DNA from: PALSA-505 sp963762615
GTDB taxonomy: Bacteria > Actinomycetota > Actinomycetes > Streptosporangiales > Streptosporangiaceae
NCBI GenBank assembly: GCA_963762615.1
Contig: CAVXLG010000012.1
Span: 372,001-436,000, forward strand
DNA length: 64,000 nt
Reading direction: 5' to 3'
The translations under genes and the position numbers were made by a program. A model generated the notes under the pieces. It had not been told where the DNA came from. It ran no database searches and saw only the letters and a list, made by a program, of their open reading frames with translations. This document shows positions 1-8,573 of this stretch, one piece after another (positions within the stretch are counted from its first letter, which is position 1; every line of letters starts with the position of its first letter).

Positions 1-105
1 CGGCGAGCTTTTCAGATGGTGTCATGAATCCCAGGGTTTTGCGGGGCCGGCCGTTGAGGCTGCAGGCGATGCGGGCGGGGTCAACGTGCGGTGCGCGGAG
101 CCGGA
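1..105 (-). pseudogene. IS30-family transposase C-terminal remnant
   Basis: The minus strand reads, in one frame, VDPARIACSLNGRPRKTLGF followed by MTPSEKLA. This is the conserved C-terminal block of IS30-family transposases (normally LNGRPRKTLG followed by TP.E.L). Only about 30 residues are open: a stop codon lies a few codons upstream of the block, and the preceding DNA carries no recognisable catalytic DDE segment in a continuous frame. The fragment runs out of the window at position 1, so the end of the element is unseen. It looks like a decayed insertion sequence in the outer integrative element. The family call rests on the LNGRPRKTL motif alone. Confidence 0.6.
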
Positions 106-539
106 TAGACGCTCACCCCAGTCATCACCGATGTATCCCGATGGGGATCGGTCATGGCGACGAAGACGCGAACGCTCTCCCGATGCCTCTCCATAAGCCG
201 ACTCGATCATCTGCTCGACGCAACCCGTAGCCTTCGTTGCGCCCGCTCAGCCAGTCGGAGGCAGTGCCGTCGTCTCCTGCCCGCCGGATGGTGAGCCGTT
301 CGCCATCGGGCGTCGAGGGTGAACAGCGCCGATCTGGCCCTTGCCCTCGTTTCGCGGTACGCAGCCGGAACGGCAGGGCAACTGCCGCCATCTCCGCCGG
401 GGCCTGTGTCCGCGAAGGCCAGCATCCGCGACCGTGCGCGTGCACGCACGTCGCGCACGCGCCCGGTGATGGGCGCGTGCGCGACGGACAGATGGCGCGG
501 CGGGTCAGGCTGGCGGCGGCCCTGCGGCCAGGACCTGGT
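106..539. other. No supported gene
   Basis: Several overlapping frames are open in this GC-rich stretch but none has a convincing start, ribosome site or recognisable motif. It may hold degraded upstream parts of the IS30-type transposase. I see no repeats or structured elements in it. Confidence 0.4.
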
Positions 540-1415
540 TTAAAAGAAGGCGACGCTGAAGCAAAATTTGGTTTGGTCGTTCAGGTAGAAATGCGATCCG
601 TTGACGTCGCCATTAGCCGGGGCGAGGTAACCGTTCCAGTGATTGTTATGGAACCACCCTTCGCCGTCAGAGCATCCGCTGGTTCCTATAGTAAAGTTGG
701 TTCCCCATCCTGAGCCGCCGCCTGTACCGTTCCCGCACCCATCCAGGCTCGTGTCAGCGTATCCTGAATTGTTATACGCGTCTCCGATGCAGTAGCCCGC
801 CCATGAGCCGCTGCCGGCGAATACGAGTTGATAGTTGCCCGTGGCGTTGCCATTTGCGTTATCTATACCGGACAGGAAGAAGTTCTGATGATTATCTCCT
901 GCCTCGAATCCGCCCGTATAATCATTGACCCACGGGCCGCCGCCCCATGCATTCGGGCACCCGGTGCCGACAGTGTTCTCGCACCATTCCTCTTGACTAA
1001 TAGGCGTTGGAGCCGCGGATAGCCCGCAGCCGACTACCGAATTGAAGATGCCTGCACCGGCACGTTTCATGGCGGCCGCGCAAGCGCCGACGGCAAGGCC
1101 TATCAAACGAAAATATATTGGATCATGGGTTGGTGGGACCAGTGAAACCAGGCTGCAGGCGTTCATGATAGTGTTCTTGTCTATTGCTGTCCGAGCCGTG
1201 AAGTAGAGGACGCAAGATTGAACACCGTCTGGAACCCGGCGGGTTTCTGGACCCTGAGGGCTGAGCGCAGCACTGCGCGTGGCGGCAGACGCCACGGCCA
1301 CATCGGCGGACGCAGCCGGTGCCAGTGCCGTGACTCCGCCGACGGTGACCGTGATGGCCAGCGCGGCCGCGGCGCACATGCGGCCCATGATCCTCTTTTT
1401 TGGTCTCACGTTCAC
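540..1415 (-). CDS. Secreted protein of unknown function
   Basis: A 291-residue protein starting at GTG, with a strong ribosome site (taaggagg) a few bases upstream, which fixes the start. Residues 1-38 form a Sec signal peptide: basic MNVRPKKR, a hydrophobic Ala/Val/Leu core, and an ASA-type cleavage site near residue 37. The mature protein has paired cysteines (GCGLS, EEWCENTVGTGC, GYCIGDA, LDGCGNG, SGCSDGEG, KFCFSVAFF) and is rich in Gly, Asn and aromatic residues in its C-terminal half. This suggests a disulfide-bonded extracellular beta-rich domain. I do not recognise the family. It lies in the outer integrative element upstream of the first integrase and has lower GC than its neighbours, consistent with acquired cargo. 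Confidence 0.75.
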   Translation of the reverse strand: MNVRPKKRIMGRMCAAAALAITVTVGGVTALAPAASADVAVASAATRSAALSPQGPETRRVPDGVQSCVLYFTARTAIDKNTIMNACSLVSLVPPTHDPIYFRLIGLAVGACAAAMKRAGAGIFNSVVGCGLSAAPTPISQEEWCENTVGTGCPNAWGGGPWVNDYTGGFEAGDNHQNFFLSGIDNANGNATGNYQLVFAGSGSWAGYCIGDAYNNSGYADTSLDGCGNGTGGGSGWGTNFTIGTSGCSDGEGWFHNNHWNGYLAPANGDVNGSHFYLNDQTKFCFSVAFF

Positions 1416-2155
1416 GTCCTCCTTACGTTAGCGCCGAAACCCATCAAGAACTGAGCCGATACCGGCGGCATGCCGCGCCCGACCCCCGGCCGACTGTCTC
1501 TGAGGATCTCCATCTAATGGGGGTGAGACCGCATCCGCCTCTGGCATATCACGGCGTCCCGCTGCATGCCAGGAAGTCTGACCGGCAGTCTGACCGGCAG
1601 TTTTGAATCCCCATAGCCCAGCTTGATTCCCGGACCTCTGTTCGATTTATTGTGACTAACCAGGCGACTACTTACCTGTACTCGGGAACTTAGGCGACCT
1701 AGGTTGTTATTTCTGAGACCAAAGCGCGGCGCGGGAAGTCGCCCTCGAATCTATGAGCTGCATTCGCGCCTGACGTTTGACGGGCTCAGCGTGAGCATCC
1801 TGCATGGTGAGCCGCCCTGGCCATTTTCAGTAGAGGAAGCCAGGCTCGGCAAGCCGCAAGGCGCAGGTTGCGCTGCCGGATGGCCGGCACTGCTGCGGGA
1901 TGCTGGCGTGGTGAAACTGATTTCTGCCGACGGGCGCCAAGATTGAGCCACGGCTTGTCAGCTACCAGTTCGGCCAGCCGATGGCACGGCCTGGCCATCC
2001 TCCGCCGCGAACAACATCACGACGGGCCATGCCCGGGCGGGCGGTGTCAAGCATCAGGTGAAGCCAATCTGGGGGCGGTTTCAAGCGGTGTGCGCAACGA
2101 GCTCGGCCATTGCTGACTACGTGGCGCTCCTGGAGCACGAGACGAGGGCTGCCTG
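1416..2155. other. Intergenic region before the first integrase
   Basis: About 740 bases without a supported full-length gene. Positions 1,600-1,720 are AT-richer than their surroundings and probably hold the promoter of the leftward secreted-protein gene. The right end carries a short reading frame coupled to the integrase start (listed separately). Confidence 0.4.
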
Positions 2156-2156
2156 A
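2058..2156 (+). CDS. Short frame translationally coupled to integrase 1
   Basis: A frame beginning at GTG 2,058, and open further upstream, ends in a TGA that shares its last base with the integrase ATG (TGATG). It would encode about 32 residues ending in ALLEHETRAA. The same one-base TGATG overlap joins the excisionase and integrase of the second element (17,741-17,745), so this may be the 3' end of a former excisionase or control gene. No helix-turn-helix can be recognised in what remains. Confidence 0.25.
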   Translation: MKPIWGRFQAVCATSSAIADYVALLEHETRAA

Positions 2157-3301
2157 TGGCAGCCCGACGCAGCCGAGGCGATGGCGGTCTGTCATGGGAC
2201 AGCGCCCGGCGACGCTGGGTCGCATCCGTCACGGTCGGATACACCGCCAGCGGACAGCGAGTCTTCAAGCGCGCCAGGGGGCGGACCAAGACTGAAGCCA
2301 AGCTCAAGCTGAAAGAGATCATGCGCGAGTACGAGGACGGACTCGCTATCGCAGCGCACGGCTACACCGTGGCCGATGCGGTCCGCGACTGGCTCGCCTT
2401 CGGGCTCAGCGGCCGTGACAGTGCCACCGTCGAGAAATGCACCATCCTGGCCGATACCCATGTGATCCCTGCTCTGGGTGCTCGTAAGCTGCGCGAGCTG
2501 TCGGCTGATGATATTGATCAATGGCTTGCCGACAAGGCCAGGACCCTGAGCACGCGAACACTACAAGAGGTCAGGTCTGTCCTGAAACGCGCCATTACCC
2601 GCGCCCAGGCCAGGGACAAGGTCAAGCGCAACGTTGTCCTTCTCTGCGAGGTTCCGCAGGGCCGCCAGGGGCGGCCATCGAAGTCACTGACCCTGCCGCA
2701 GGCTGAGGCCCTGCTGGAGGCCGCGCAAGAGAGCAGCCTTCACGCGTACATCGTCCTGTCCCTGCTCATCGGGGTCCGGACCGAGGAACTTCGCGCGCTT
2801 AACTGGTCTCATGTTGATCTTGATAGTGAGCCTCCGTTCATCAGGGTGTGGCGCTCGGTTCGCGCTGGCGGCGATACCAAGACCAGGAAGTCACGGCGCA
2901 CACTGGCCCTGCCTCAGCGCTGCGTGGATGCTTTGCGCGATCACCGGGTGCGCCAGGATCAGATCAGGCAAGCGGCAGGCAGCAAATGGCAGGACAACGA
3001 CCTGGTGTTCCCCTCGCAAGTCGGTACGCCCTCTGACGCCTCACATATCCGGCGTTCCTTCCGCCACGTAGCCGAGGCCGCAGGCCTCAATCCCGGTGAG
3101 TGGACGCCGCGCGAGCTGCGGCACAGCTTCGTCTCGCTGCTCTCCGATGCTGGCGTTCCGATCGAGCACATCTCGCGCCTGGTTGGTCACAGCGGCACGA
3201 TGACCACGGAGACCATCTACCGCAAGCAGATTCGGCCTGTTCTAGTTCAGGGCGCCGACGCTATGGACCTGATCTTCCCGATCGCGAACCACGATGCGTA
3301 G
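2156..3301 (+). CDS. Tyrosine site-specific integrase (element 1)
   Basis: A 381-residue tyrosine recombinase. Residues 1-60 form an arm-binding-like N-terminus with a beta-rich substrate signature (WDSARRRWVASVTVGY). A core-binding SAM-like region follows (about 70-165), then the catalytic domain. Catalytic residues visible are the first Arg in IGVRTEELRALNW, the HxxR box in RELRHSF, the third-motif His in LVGHSG, and the nucleophile Tyr in ETIYRKQ. The frame is intact, with no truncation. The gene ends 50 bp before a 61-bp copy of the tRNA-Pro 3' end. This is the same gene-to-att arrangement as the second integrase at the real tRNA, so it belongs to a separate element integrated at the same target. 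It is not closely similar to integrase 2. Confidence 0.9.
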   Translation: MAARRSRGDGGLSWDSARRRWVASVTVGYTASGQRVFKRARGRTKTEAKLKLKEIMREYEDGLAIAAHGYTVADAVRDWLAFGLSGRDSATVEKCTILADTHVIPALGARKLRELSADDIDQWLADKARTLSTRTLQEVRSVLKRAITRAQARDKVKRNVVLLCEVPQGRQGRPSKSLTLPQAEALLEAAQESSLHAYIVLSLLIGVRTEELRALNWSHVDLDSEPPFIRVWRSVRAGGDTKTRKSRRTLALPQRCVDALRDHRVRQDQIRQAAGSKWQDNDLVFPSQVGTPSDASHIRRSFRHVAEAAGLNPGEWTPRELRHSFVSLLSDAGVPIEHISRLVGHSGTMTTETIYRKQIRPVLVQGADAMDLIFPIANHDA

Positions 3302-3320
3302 TTACTCAGTTAGTTACTCA
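3301..3320 (+). repeat. Direct repeats next to integrase 1 (possible arm sites)
   Basis: The octamer gttactca occurs twice with a 4-bp spacer, overlapping the integrase stop codon and lying about 30 bp from the att repeat. Short direct repeats in this position are typical arm-type integrase binding sites. Assignment is by position only. Confidence 0.35.
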
Positions 3321-3351
3321 CCGCGTCATAAAGGCCGCTCATGAAGATCGC

Positions 3352-3412
3352 GAGTGGCCTGTGACCTGGTCGGGGTGGCCGGATTTGAACCGGCGGCCTC
3401 TTCGTCCCGAAC
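3352..3412 (-). repeat. att site: 61-bp copy of tRNA-Pro 3' half (left end of AICE)
   Basis: These 61 bp are identical to 19,032-19,092. They include the tRNA-Pro 3' part from the encoded CCA through the T arm and variable region to the anticodon (3,367-3,412) plus 15 bp of downstream flank. Identity stops exactly in the anticodon loop (ttcgtcccgaac, then ta instead of ga), as expected for strand exchange by a tRNA-targeting tyrosine integrase. It marks the left end of the inner AICE and at the same time the right end of the outer element carrying integrase 1. It is not a functional tRNA because the 5' half is missing. Confidence 0.92.
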
Positions 3413-3497
3413 TAGCGGCGGTCCTGGGCGGATGACTCTCGCCGCATGTCGGAGCTGATGTGCATGACAGGGATTGACAGCCGCTGTGAGGGCGGGT

Positions 3498-3520
3498 TGC
3501 TGTACTTTGCCGCTGTACGC
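3498..3520 (+). repeat. Candidate arm-type integrase site, left copy
   Basis: This 23-bp sequence, built from two ctgtac blocks, recurs at 18,980-19,002 with one mismatch and in the same orientation. The two copies sit just inside the two ends of the element (85 bp from the left att repeat, 29 bp from the right). They appear nowhere else that I noticed, as expected for integrase or excisionase arm sites. Confidence 0.5.
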
Positions 3521-3650
3521 TGCTGGCGGTCCGATGGCGGCGGTTTCAAGAGGGTACGTGACTCACCACCGGAGACCACGGCTACCTGCGCTTTGAGCGT
3601 AGGTGCTCGCTATGGCACCCCAGATCATCCCGCGCATATCCCGCAGGGTG

Positions 3651-5267
3651 TCACCCGGTGTCCGGCGCGAATGGCGGGAGGTTCTGGTGGCATACGGTTC
3701 CCTTCGGCGGGAGAGCGCCGGTGAGGAAGTAGGCGGTCATGTAGGTGCTGGCGCATCTGCTTGGGTTGAGGAACGCGGTGTGCCCGTAGCCGTGGACGAC
3801 CAGCAGCCGCGCGTCGGCGAGCTGGCGTGTCATGACGATGGCGTTCTGCAGCGGTGTGGACGGGTCGGTGGTGTTGCCGATCACCAGGATGGGGCTCGTG
3901 CGCGCGTTCCAGGGGCCGCGGTAGGTGTCGTCTTGGTGGCGCACCGGCCAGGTGGCGCATGGTTCGTCGCCCCACAGGTCGGGCAGCCCGATCACGCTCC
4001 CGCGGGCGAGCACGAAGCGCTGCAAGCGGGGGAATGCGCTCGCGGGAGGGCTGGGGGCGTCGCCGCAGATGACCGAAAGCCCCTGCTCGGGTCCGGCGTA
4101 ACGGCGCACCGCCGTCGCCGCTACGCCGGGCCTGGCGCTGGGCTGGCCGCGGCGTGCCTTCCAGAGCAGCTGGAGTTTCTGGGCTGCTCCGGACCAGCCC
4201 TGGATATCGCCGTCGGTCACCGGCGTGATGTGCGGCTGCACGACGTCCAGTGCATCCCCGACTGCGGTGACCAGCCCGGCGTAGGTGACGACCGCGCCGT
4301 TGACGGTGATGGGCGACCGCCTGAGCCGGGCTAGTAGTGCACCCCATTTGGCCCTGGTGGCGGTGGGACTGCCCGCCGAGAACGCGCAGTCCCGGGTGCT
4401 TCGCTGGCCGCAGATGCGCAGGAATGCATCCAGCGTCCTGGTGGCCGATTTGTCGCTGCCGATGCGCAGCGAGATGCTCAGCCGAGGGTGTGACCGTCCG
4501 CTGTTGGTCCAGGCGCGGGGGGCGACGTTGCCGTCCAGCACCATCCTGCCCACCCGGCGCGGGAACAGGTTGGCATAGGTCGCGCCCAGGAAAGTGCCGT
4601 AGGACAGGCCGAGGTAATTCAGCTTCGGCTGGCCGAGCGCGCTGCGCAGCAGGTCCAGGTCACGGGCCGTGTCCGCGGTAGAGACGTGCCTGAGCAGCGG
4701 GTCGTTGCGCGCGGCGCAGGCGCTACCAAACAGGCCCCACCGGCGGATGTAGGCACCCTGCTGACGACGGGTCGGCGGGAAGTTAAGGTACTTGCCTAGG
4801 AACGCCTCTTCCGCAGCCTGATCCGGGAAGCACTGAACCGCGGTGCTCTCTCCTACCCCTCGCGGATCCCAGCTCACGATGTCGTAGTCGCGTAGCAGCT
4901 GCTTCGGCCAGGACCCGATCCATGCCGGGATCTGTACCGTGCCCTGCCCTCCGGGCCCGCCCGGGTTGGCGAAGATCACGCCCCGTCGCCCGGGCCCGGT
5001 TGCCGCGTGCCTCACCACCGCCAGCCTGATCTTGGGCCCGGCCGGATTCCGGTAGTCGAGCGGCGCCGCCACCATCGCGCACGAGAACCCGCCTGCCATG
5101 GCGGCCGCGCTGTCCGCCGGACACCGGTGCCACGCAATCGCCGGAACCGGACTTGACCTCCCGGTGGCACCCACAGCAGCCGCCCCCGGGACCGGAACGA
5201 GCACGAACACAGGTGCCGCGACGACGCCGGCAGCCACCAACCGGGTCCAACCGTGTGTACTGCGCAT
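3651..5267 (-). CDS. Secreted alpha/beta-hydrolase, S33 tripeptidyl aminopeptidase type
   Basis: The ATG at 5,267 is chosen because a run of six G lies four bases upstream; a TTG six codons earlier has no ribosome site. The product has 538 residues. A signal peptide (RSTHGWTRLVAAGVVAAPVFVL, with cleavage after AAA near residue 31) precedes an alpha/beta-hydrolase fold. The nucleophile elbow is GLSYGTFLG, the oxyanion region FANPGGPGGQG, the acid lies in NTTDPSTP, and the histidine in GYGHTAF within a TAP-like C-terminal domain. The family (Streptomyces Tap, SlpD, SlpE) removes N-terminal tripeptides from secreted proteins. It is cargo at the left end of the AICE and, unlike the element's transfer genes, has an intact frame. 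Confidence 0.87.
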   Translation of the reverse strand: MRSTHGWTRLVAAGVVAAPVFVLVPVPGAAAVGATGRSSPVPAIAWHRCPADSAAAMAGGFSCAMVAAPLDYRNPAGPKIRLAVVRHAATGPGRRGVIFANPGGPGGQGTVQIPAWIGSWPKQLLRDYDIVSWDPRGVGESTAVQCFPDQAAEEAFLGKYLNFPPTRRQQGAYIRRWGLFGSACAARNDPLLRHVSTADTARDLDLLRSALGQPKLNYLGLSYGTFLGATYANLFPRRVGRMVLDGNVAPRAWTNSGRSHPRLSISLRIGSDKSATRTLDAFLRICGQRSTRDCAFSAGSPTATRAKWGALLARLRRSPITVNGAVVTYAGLVTAVGDALDVVQPHITPVTDGDIQGWSGAAQKLQLLWKARRGQPSARPGVAATAVRRYAGPEQGLSVICGDAPSPPASAFPRLQRFVLARGSVIGLPDLWGDEPCATWPVRHQDDTYRGPWNARTSPILVIGNTTDPSTPLQNAIVMTRQLADARLLVVHGYGHTAFLNPSRCASTYMTAYFLTGALPPKGTVCHQNLPPFAPDTG

Positions 5268-5894
5268 GTTGCCCCCCGATGACAACGAAGTCCCGGTAAA
5301 GATGCTTACACGCCCACGTCAACCGGTACCACCCCAGGACAGGAGCCTTCTGATCCGTAGCAAGATTTCATCTGTCCAGATCAGTCCATAGCTGTCAGTT
5401 AGGCCTGCTCGCGCGAGGCGTCGGACCGCCACCTGGTCCAGGCTTGTCCAGGCTTGTCCATGGCTGCTGTTAGTAAATCCGTTAGCAAGATCAGGCTGCT
5501 CGGATGCTCCAGAGCATGGACTCCGAACCCAAGAGAGCCTCCCGTTGCCGGGACGAACGGCACCGCTACGGGGCCTCTCGCCTGAGCACACTCGACTTGC
5601 TGAGCTCGCTCAGATCCTTCGGGTCCGTGTTGTGGCCTGTCTGGTGCCGGAGTTCTTTGCAGATCTGGTCCATCAGCTGGATTGGCACTGGCGACTGCTT
5701 GGTTCGCGCTCCAATGCTGCCGTACAGGTAGCAAGTCGAGCGGCCGGGAGCTCCAGTCGAGTGCTGGACGGATTAGGTTGATTCTTGACTGATATTTTGA
5801 CATCATTTTACTTAAGTTGGGACTCTGGGTCGGTGTACGGGGTTCGGCCGTCGTTAGGCCGACATCCGCCGCCAAGTTCAACCGACGGGGTTTA
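5268..5894. other. Non-coding cargo region
   Basis: No supported gene. Around 5,440-5,465 the decamer caggcttgtc is repeated in tandem. A leftward frame over 5,399-5,881 has no ribosome site or recognisable motif. The promoters of the peptidase (leftward) and of the small protein at 5,895 (rightward) must lie here. Confidence 0.4.
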
Positions 5895-6437
5895 ATGATG
5901 TATCAAGATGGTGACTTCCCGTTCTGCGGCGCAGCTGCCGCCTATGTAAAAGAAATGCAGAATGGGCCCATTCGTCAGAAGCTTTACCGAGGTGGCTTCA
6001 TATTCTTCACCGATGCTGTGGTGTTCATTCGCCCCCCATCGAAGGCCAGGATGGCCGCAGTCGGAGGGACCTTGCTGGGGGCTACTCTGGGTGGCGACGC
6101 AGGGCTTCACACTATGGCAGAACTATCCAGCCTATCGGCAGAGAAACAAGTGGAACGCATAAATGAACGACTAGAAGCCGTTTTCAAAAAGTACAATATG
6201 GGCCAGCTGACCTCAGCCGTTATCGTGTCGGAGTTCGGTGATTGGACTGAGGTATGGCCAAACTCCAAAGTCGTGCAGGCATCAATGAAGATTAAGGGGA
6301 TTTGGCCAAAGCGGCTTCATGTAACGCTCACGCCAAATTCGGGCCTCAAGGTTGGTTACGATACAACTCCGGATATGGTGCCCACAATGCGAGGGATGCT
6401 GAGGAAGGCCTTTGGCTCCCGATTCGTGGAGGGTTAA
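5895..6437 (+). CDS. Hypothetical protein, cargo
   Basis: Starting at the double ATG (MMYQDGDFPF) preceded by acgggg, this gives 180 residues. The N-terminal part has alternating short strands (KLYRGGFIFFTDAVVFIRPP), reminiscent of GRAM/PH-like domains that open with a glycine turn followed by FTD. A Gly/Ala-rich stretch (AAVGGTLLGATLGGDAG) follows, which is short for a membrane segment. Then come an amphipathic helix (SAEKQVERINERLEAVFKKYN) and a C-terminal beta-rich part. Base composition is clearly less GC-rich than the chromosome, and codon use is relaxed, which points to horizontal acquisition. Function is unknown. Confidence 0.6.
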   Translation: MMYQDGDFPFCGAAAAYVKEMQNGPIRQKLYRGGFIFFTDAVVFIRPPSKARMAAVGGTLLGATLGGDAGLHTMAELSSLSAEKQVERINERLEAVFKKYNMGQLTSAVIVSEFGDWTEVWPNSKVVQASMKIKGIWPKRLHVTLTPNSGLKVGYDTTPDMVPTMRGMLRKAFGSRFVEG

Positions 6438-7104
6438 TCGCGGTCGGCATCCTCCCGTCGTCGTGGCAACTAATCCTGCCCCGTCGCGTGGCCCGCTGCT
6501 TAGGAGGACACTTCACCACCTGCTGCAACCAGCGTGTTCGCAGGTCATCGACTGTTCGGGCCGCACGTGAGTGGCCGTGAGTGCGCCTTGGTTTCGTCTT
6601 GCTGTGGCACGAGTGTGGCACGCTGTCGCACCTTGCACTGCGCGAGCGGACTATCAGCTTGGGAATCTGACAGAACCACGTCGTTGGTTGGTCTGACCTG
6701 GCAGTACGACTGTCCGCTCTTGACCGTTGTAGACCCCTATTCACCGGGGTTAATGGCCTGCTAATGGCCCCGTGATCTTGAGTCGTTAGCGGTAAGGATC
6801 TTCCCGGTGGCCGAGAAGGCGCCGCTCTGGCTGGTTGGAGTGGCGACCACCAGGTCTCCTCACATCTTGGAGCGTTGCACTTGACCTTCACGTGGCCGTC
6901 ACGCGCCGCCCGGGCCGGCGGGCAGTCGCACGGTTCCCAGGTGATCGTTACTGTACCTGGCTTCCACGGGTGGTGGAGGCGGCACTCGGCAGGCCAGAAC
7001 GCACCGTTCGCCCAGCTAGTAGAACGCAATTTCGATGGTTCAGAGACCTTGACGCTCAAGTGTTCCGGCACGAACGTGGCACGAAGGCGGCCATCTGCGA
7101 GCAT
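6346..7104 (-). CDS. Possible zinc-ribbon protein, probably decayed downstream
   Basis: The first 90 residues of this leftward frame contain a cysteine pattern (EPCDCPPARAARDGHVKVKC followed by NAPRCEETWWSP) resembling small actinobacterial zinc-ribbon proteins with a CDC...GH...C....C.W core. After about residue 100 the frame loses protein-like character and runs over another gene. Only the promoter-proximal 300 bases (about 6,800-7,104) are therefore likely to be genuine, and the natural stop has probably been lost. No strong ribosome site was seen. Confidence is low and rests on the Cys/Trp pattern. Confidence 0.35.
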   Translation of the reverse strand: MLADGRLRATFVPEHLSVKVSEPSKLRSTSWANGAFWPAECRLHHPWKPGTVTITWEPCDCPPARAARDGHVKVKCNAPRCEETWWSPLQPARAAPSRPPGRSLPLTTQDHGAISRPLTPVNRGLQRSRADSRTARSDQPTTWFCQIPKLIVRSRSARCDSVPHSCHSKTKPRRTHGHSRAARTVDDLRTRWLQQVVKCPPKQRATRRGRISCHDDGRMPTAINPPRIGSQRPSSASLALWAPYPELYRNQP

Positions 7105-7135
7105 GTCTTAGCGGGCGAGGTGCGAGACTACAGCC

Positions 7136-7567
7136 GTGACCTATCACGAAGCTTTTTGGGGAGCGACCGCAGTGGCTGCCCCTGTTATCGCGTTGGCAGC
7201 CGCAGCCCAAGATCCCCGTGCCGGGTCTTGGGCCACGCTGACTTCCCCCTATGTTCCATGGTGGATGTGGCTTAAGCCCGACGATAAGGACTCAGACGAT
7301 AAGGACTCAGCTCGCAAGTTGCGCTCCGTCATAGTTACCATTCGGGTGCTGACTATTTCCAACGTGATCGCCCAAGCTGCACTCTTGGCTGTGTCACTTT
7401 CGGCTCTCGCGGTTGCCCAGAACGTGATGCCACCTTGGGCCGCCATCATTCTGGCGGTCGGCGGCATCCTTCTTCTGGCCTACACCCTGATCAAGTCGGC
7501 CAACGTCCGCAAGGGTTTGGAAAGGTTGGGAGATCGCGTAAAGCAGCATAACGAGATGGGTGGATGA
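7136..7567 (+). CDS. Small membrane protein, cargo
   Basis: 143 residues from a GTG start. Hydrophobic segments lie at about residues 8-24, 70-95 (VLTISNVIAQAALLAVSLSALAVA) and 99-119 (PPWAAIILAVGGILLLAYTLI). An acidic, lysine-bearing linker (DDKDSDDKDSARK) contains a short DNA duplication (gacgataaggactca twice, near 7,279-7,308). The C-terminus is charged and cytosolic-looking. The family is not recognised. A small downstream frame overlaps its stop by the ATGA arrangement. Confidence 0.55.
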   Translation: MTYHEAFWGATAVAAPVIALAAAAQDPRAGSWATLTSPYVPWWMWLKPDDKDSDDKDSARKLRSVIVTIRVLTISNVIAQAALLAVSLSALAVAQNVMPPWAAIILAVGGILLLAYTLIKSANVRKGLERLGDRVKQHNEMGG

Positions 7568-7824
7568 GCCAGCGACAGAACACCGTCAAGCCGATCTTGA
7601 CGAATGCGAATTTGCCCGGCCGCGACTCTGCCCCGTCCAACCTGATAGGTGCCAATGGTTTTGCCGTGGGAGGGCGCAGTCTAGGGGGCGCGGTTTGTGC
7701 GCCTCGGAGACGCGACCGAAGGGAGCGCCCTAGACGGCGCACTTTCACGGCGATACGATCGTCGGCACCGTTGGACGGGTCACCTGCACTGATCTGCTAT
7801 CGCGGGTGCCGGAGACTCGCGTAA
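7564..7824 (+). CDS. Possible small coupled protein
   Basis: An 86-residue frame whose ATG overlaps the upstream stop (ATGA). The first 40 residues look protein-like, but the rest is Arg/Pro-rich and could be random GC-rich translation. No homology is recognised. It is listed because of the coupling only. Confidence 0.22.
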   Translation: MSQRQNTVKPILTNANLPGRDSAPSNLIGANGFAVGGRSLGGAVCAPRRRDRRERPRRRTFTAIRSSAPLDGSPALICYRGCRRLA

Positions 7825-8573
7825 CGGCGAACAACCACCAGCCTGCGGGAAGCGGGGACAGCCGCCCGGCGTCGGCCCGCCGCGCCTGGAGGGCTTCCGC
7901 CCAGAGGGCGCGGCTTTGCCGACGCCCCGGGCGCGGACCTTTCCCCGGTCATTCTCCGCTGAGGCCCTGGCCTGGTGGTCATGCACTCGCCTCATCTCAC
8001 GCATTCACTCTTCGGCACTTCGCGCCTCAGCTCTCGATCCCTGTGCGGGCTGCAGCCCGGCGCTGGCGTGCCGAAGGCGCGCCCTTGATATTGAGGGGAA
8101 ACACGTCACAATTCAGGGGCCATCCCCGGGCCATCCCCGGACCTGAGCCTCGCCAGGACCGTTGCGCCCCGTTTGCCGATCGCCCCTATCTCCTCAGCTT
8201 GGACTATCAGCTTGGGAAGTCTCAGTCACGGTCGATCGACTACCTGCAGGTTCGCTGACCTGCGGGCTTCTAGACGCGCTATCTGCGAGTGACCGTGACT
8301 ACCCGCGACCACTCTCCGGTCGGGCACGCAACTGGCACGCGACGTCGGTGACCAACCCAAGGTCCCCGTCGGAGGCAACTATGCCTCCCTGGCCCACCGC
8401 TTCAGCCGACAGCTTTTACAGATCATGACCGCTGAGGTTGGCGCGCCTCCAACCACCTGTGTGAACGCATGCTCCTATCGCCGGCCACGCGCTCGGGTGA
8501 CGCGTGCTTGGTTCGCTCTGGCGCCGCTGCGGTCGCGCAGCCTGCAGGGTGCTATTGAGAGGGACAGTACGGG
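7825..8573. other. Non-coding cargo region
   Basis: No supported gene over about 750 bases. The stretch is GC-rich with weak frames in several phases and one local direct duplication (gggccatccccgg, near 8,119-8,143). It separates the membrane protein from the decayed repeat-protein gene. Confidence 0.35.

Noticed and set aside
3352..3412. Second tRNA-Pro gene
   Set aside because: Only the 3' half is present; the D arm and the acceptor 5' strand are missing, so it is an att remnant.
5399..5881. 160-codon leftward frame in the cargo region
   Set aside because: No ribosome site, no recognisable motif, and it lies in a non-coding-looking segment.
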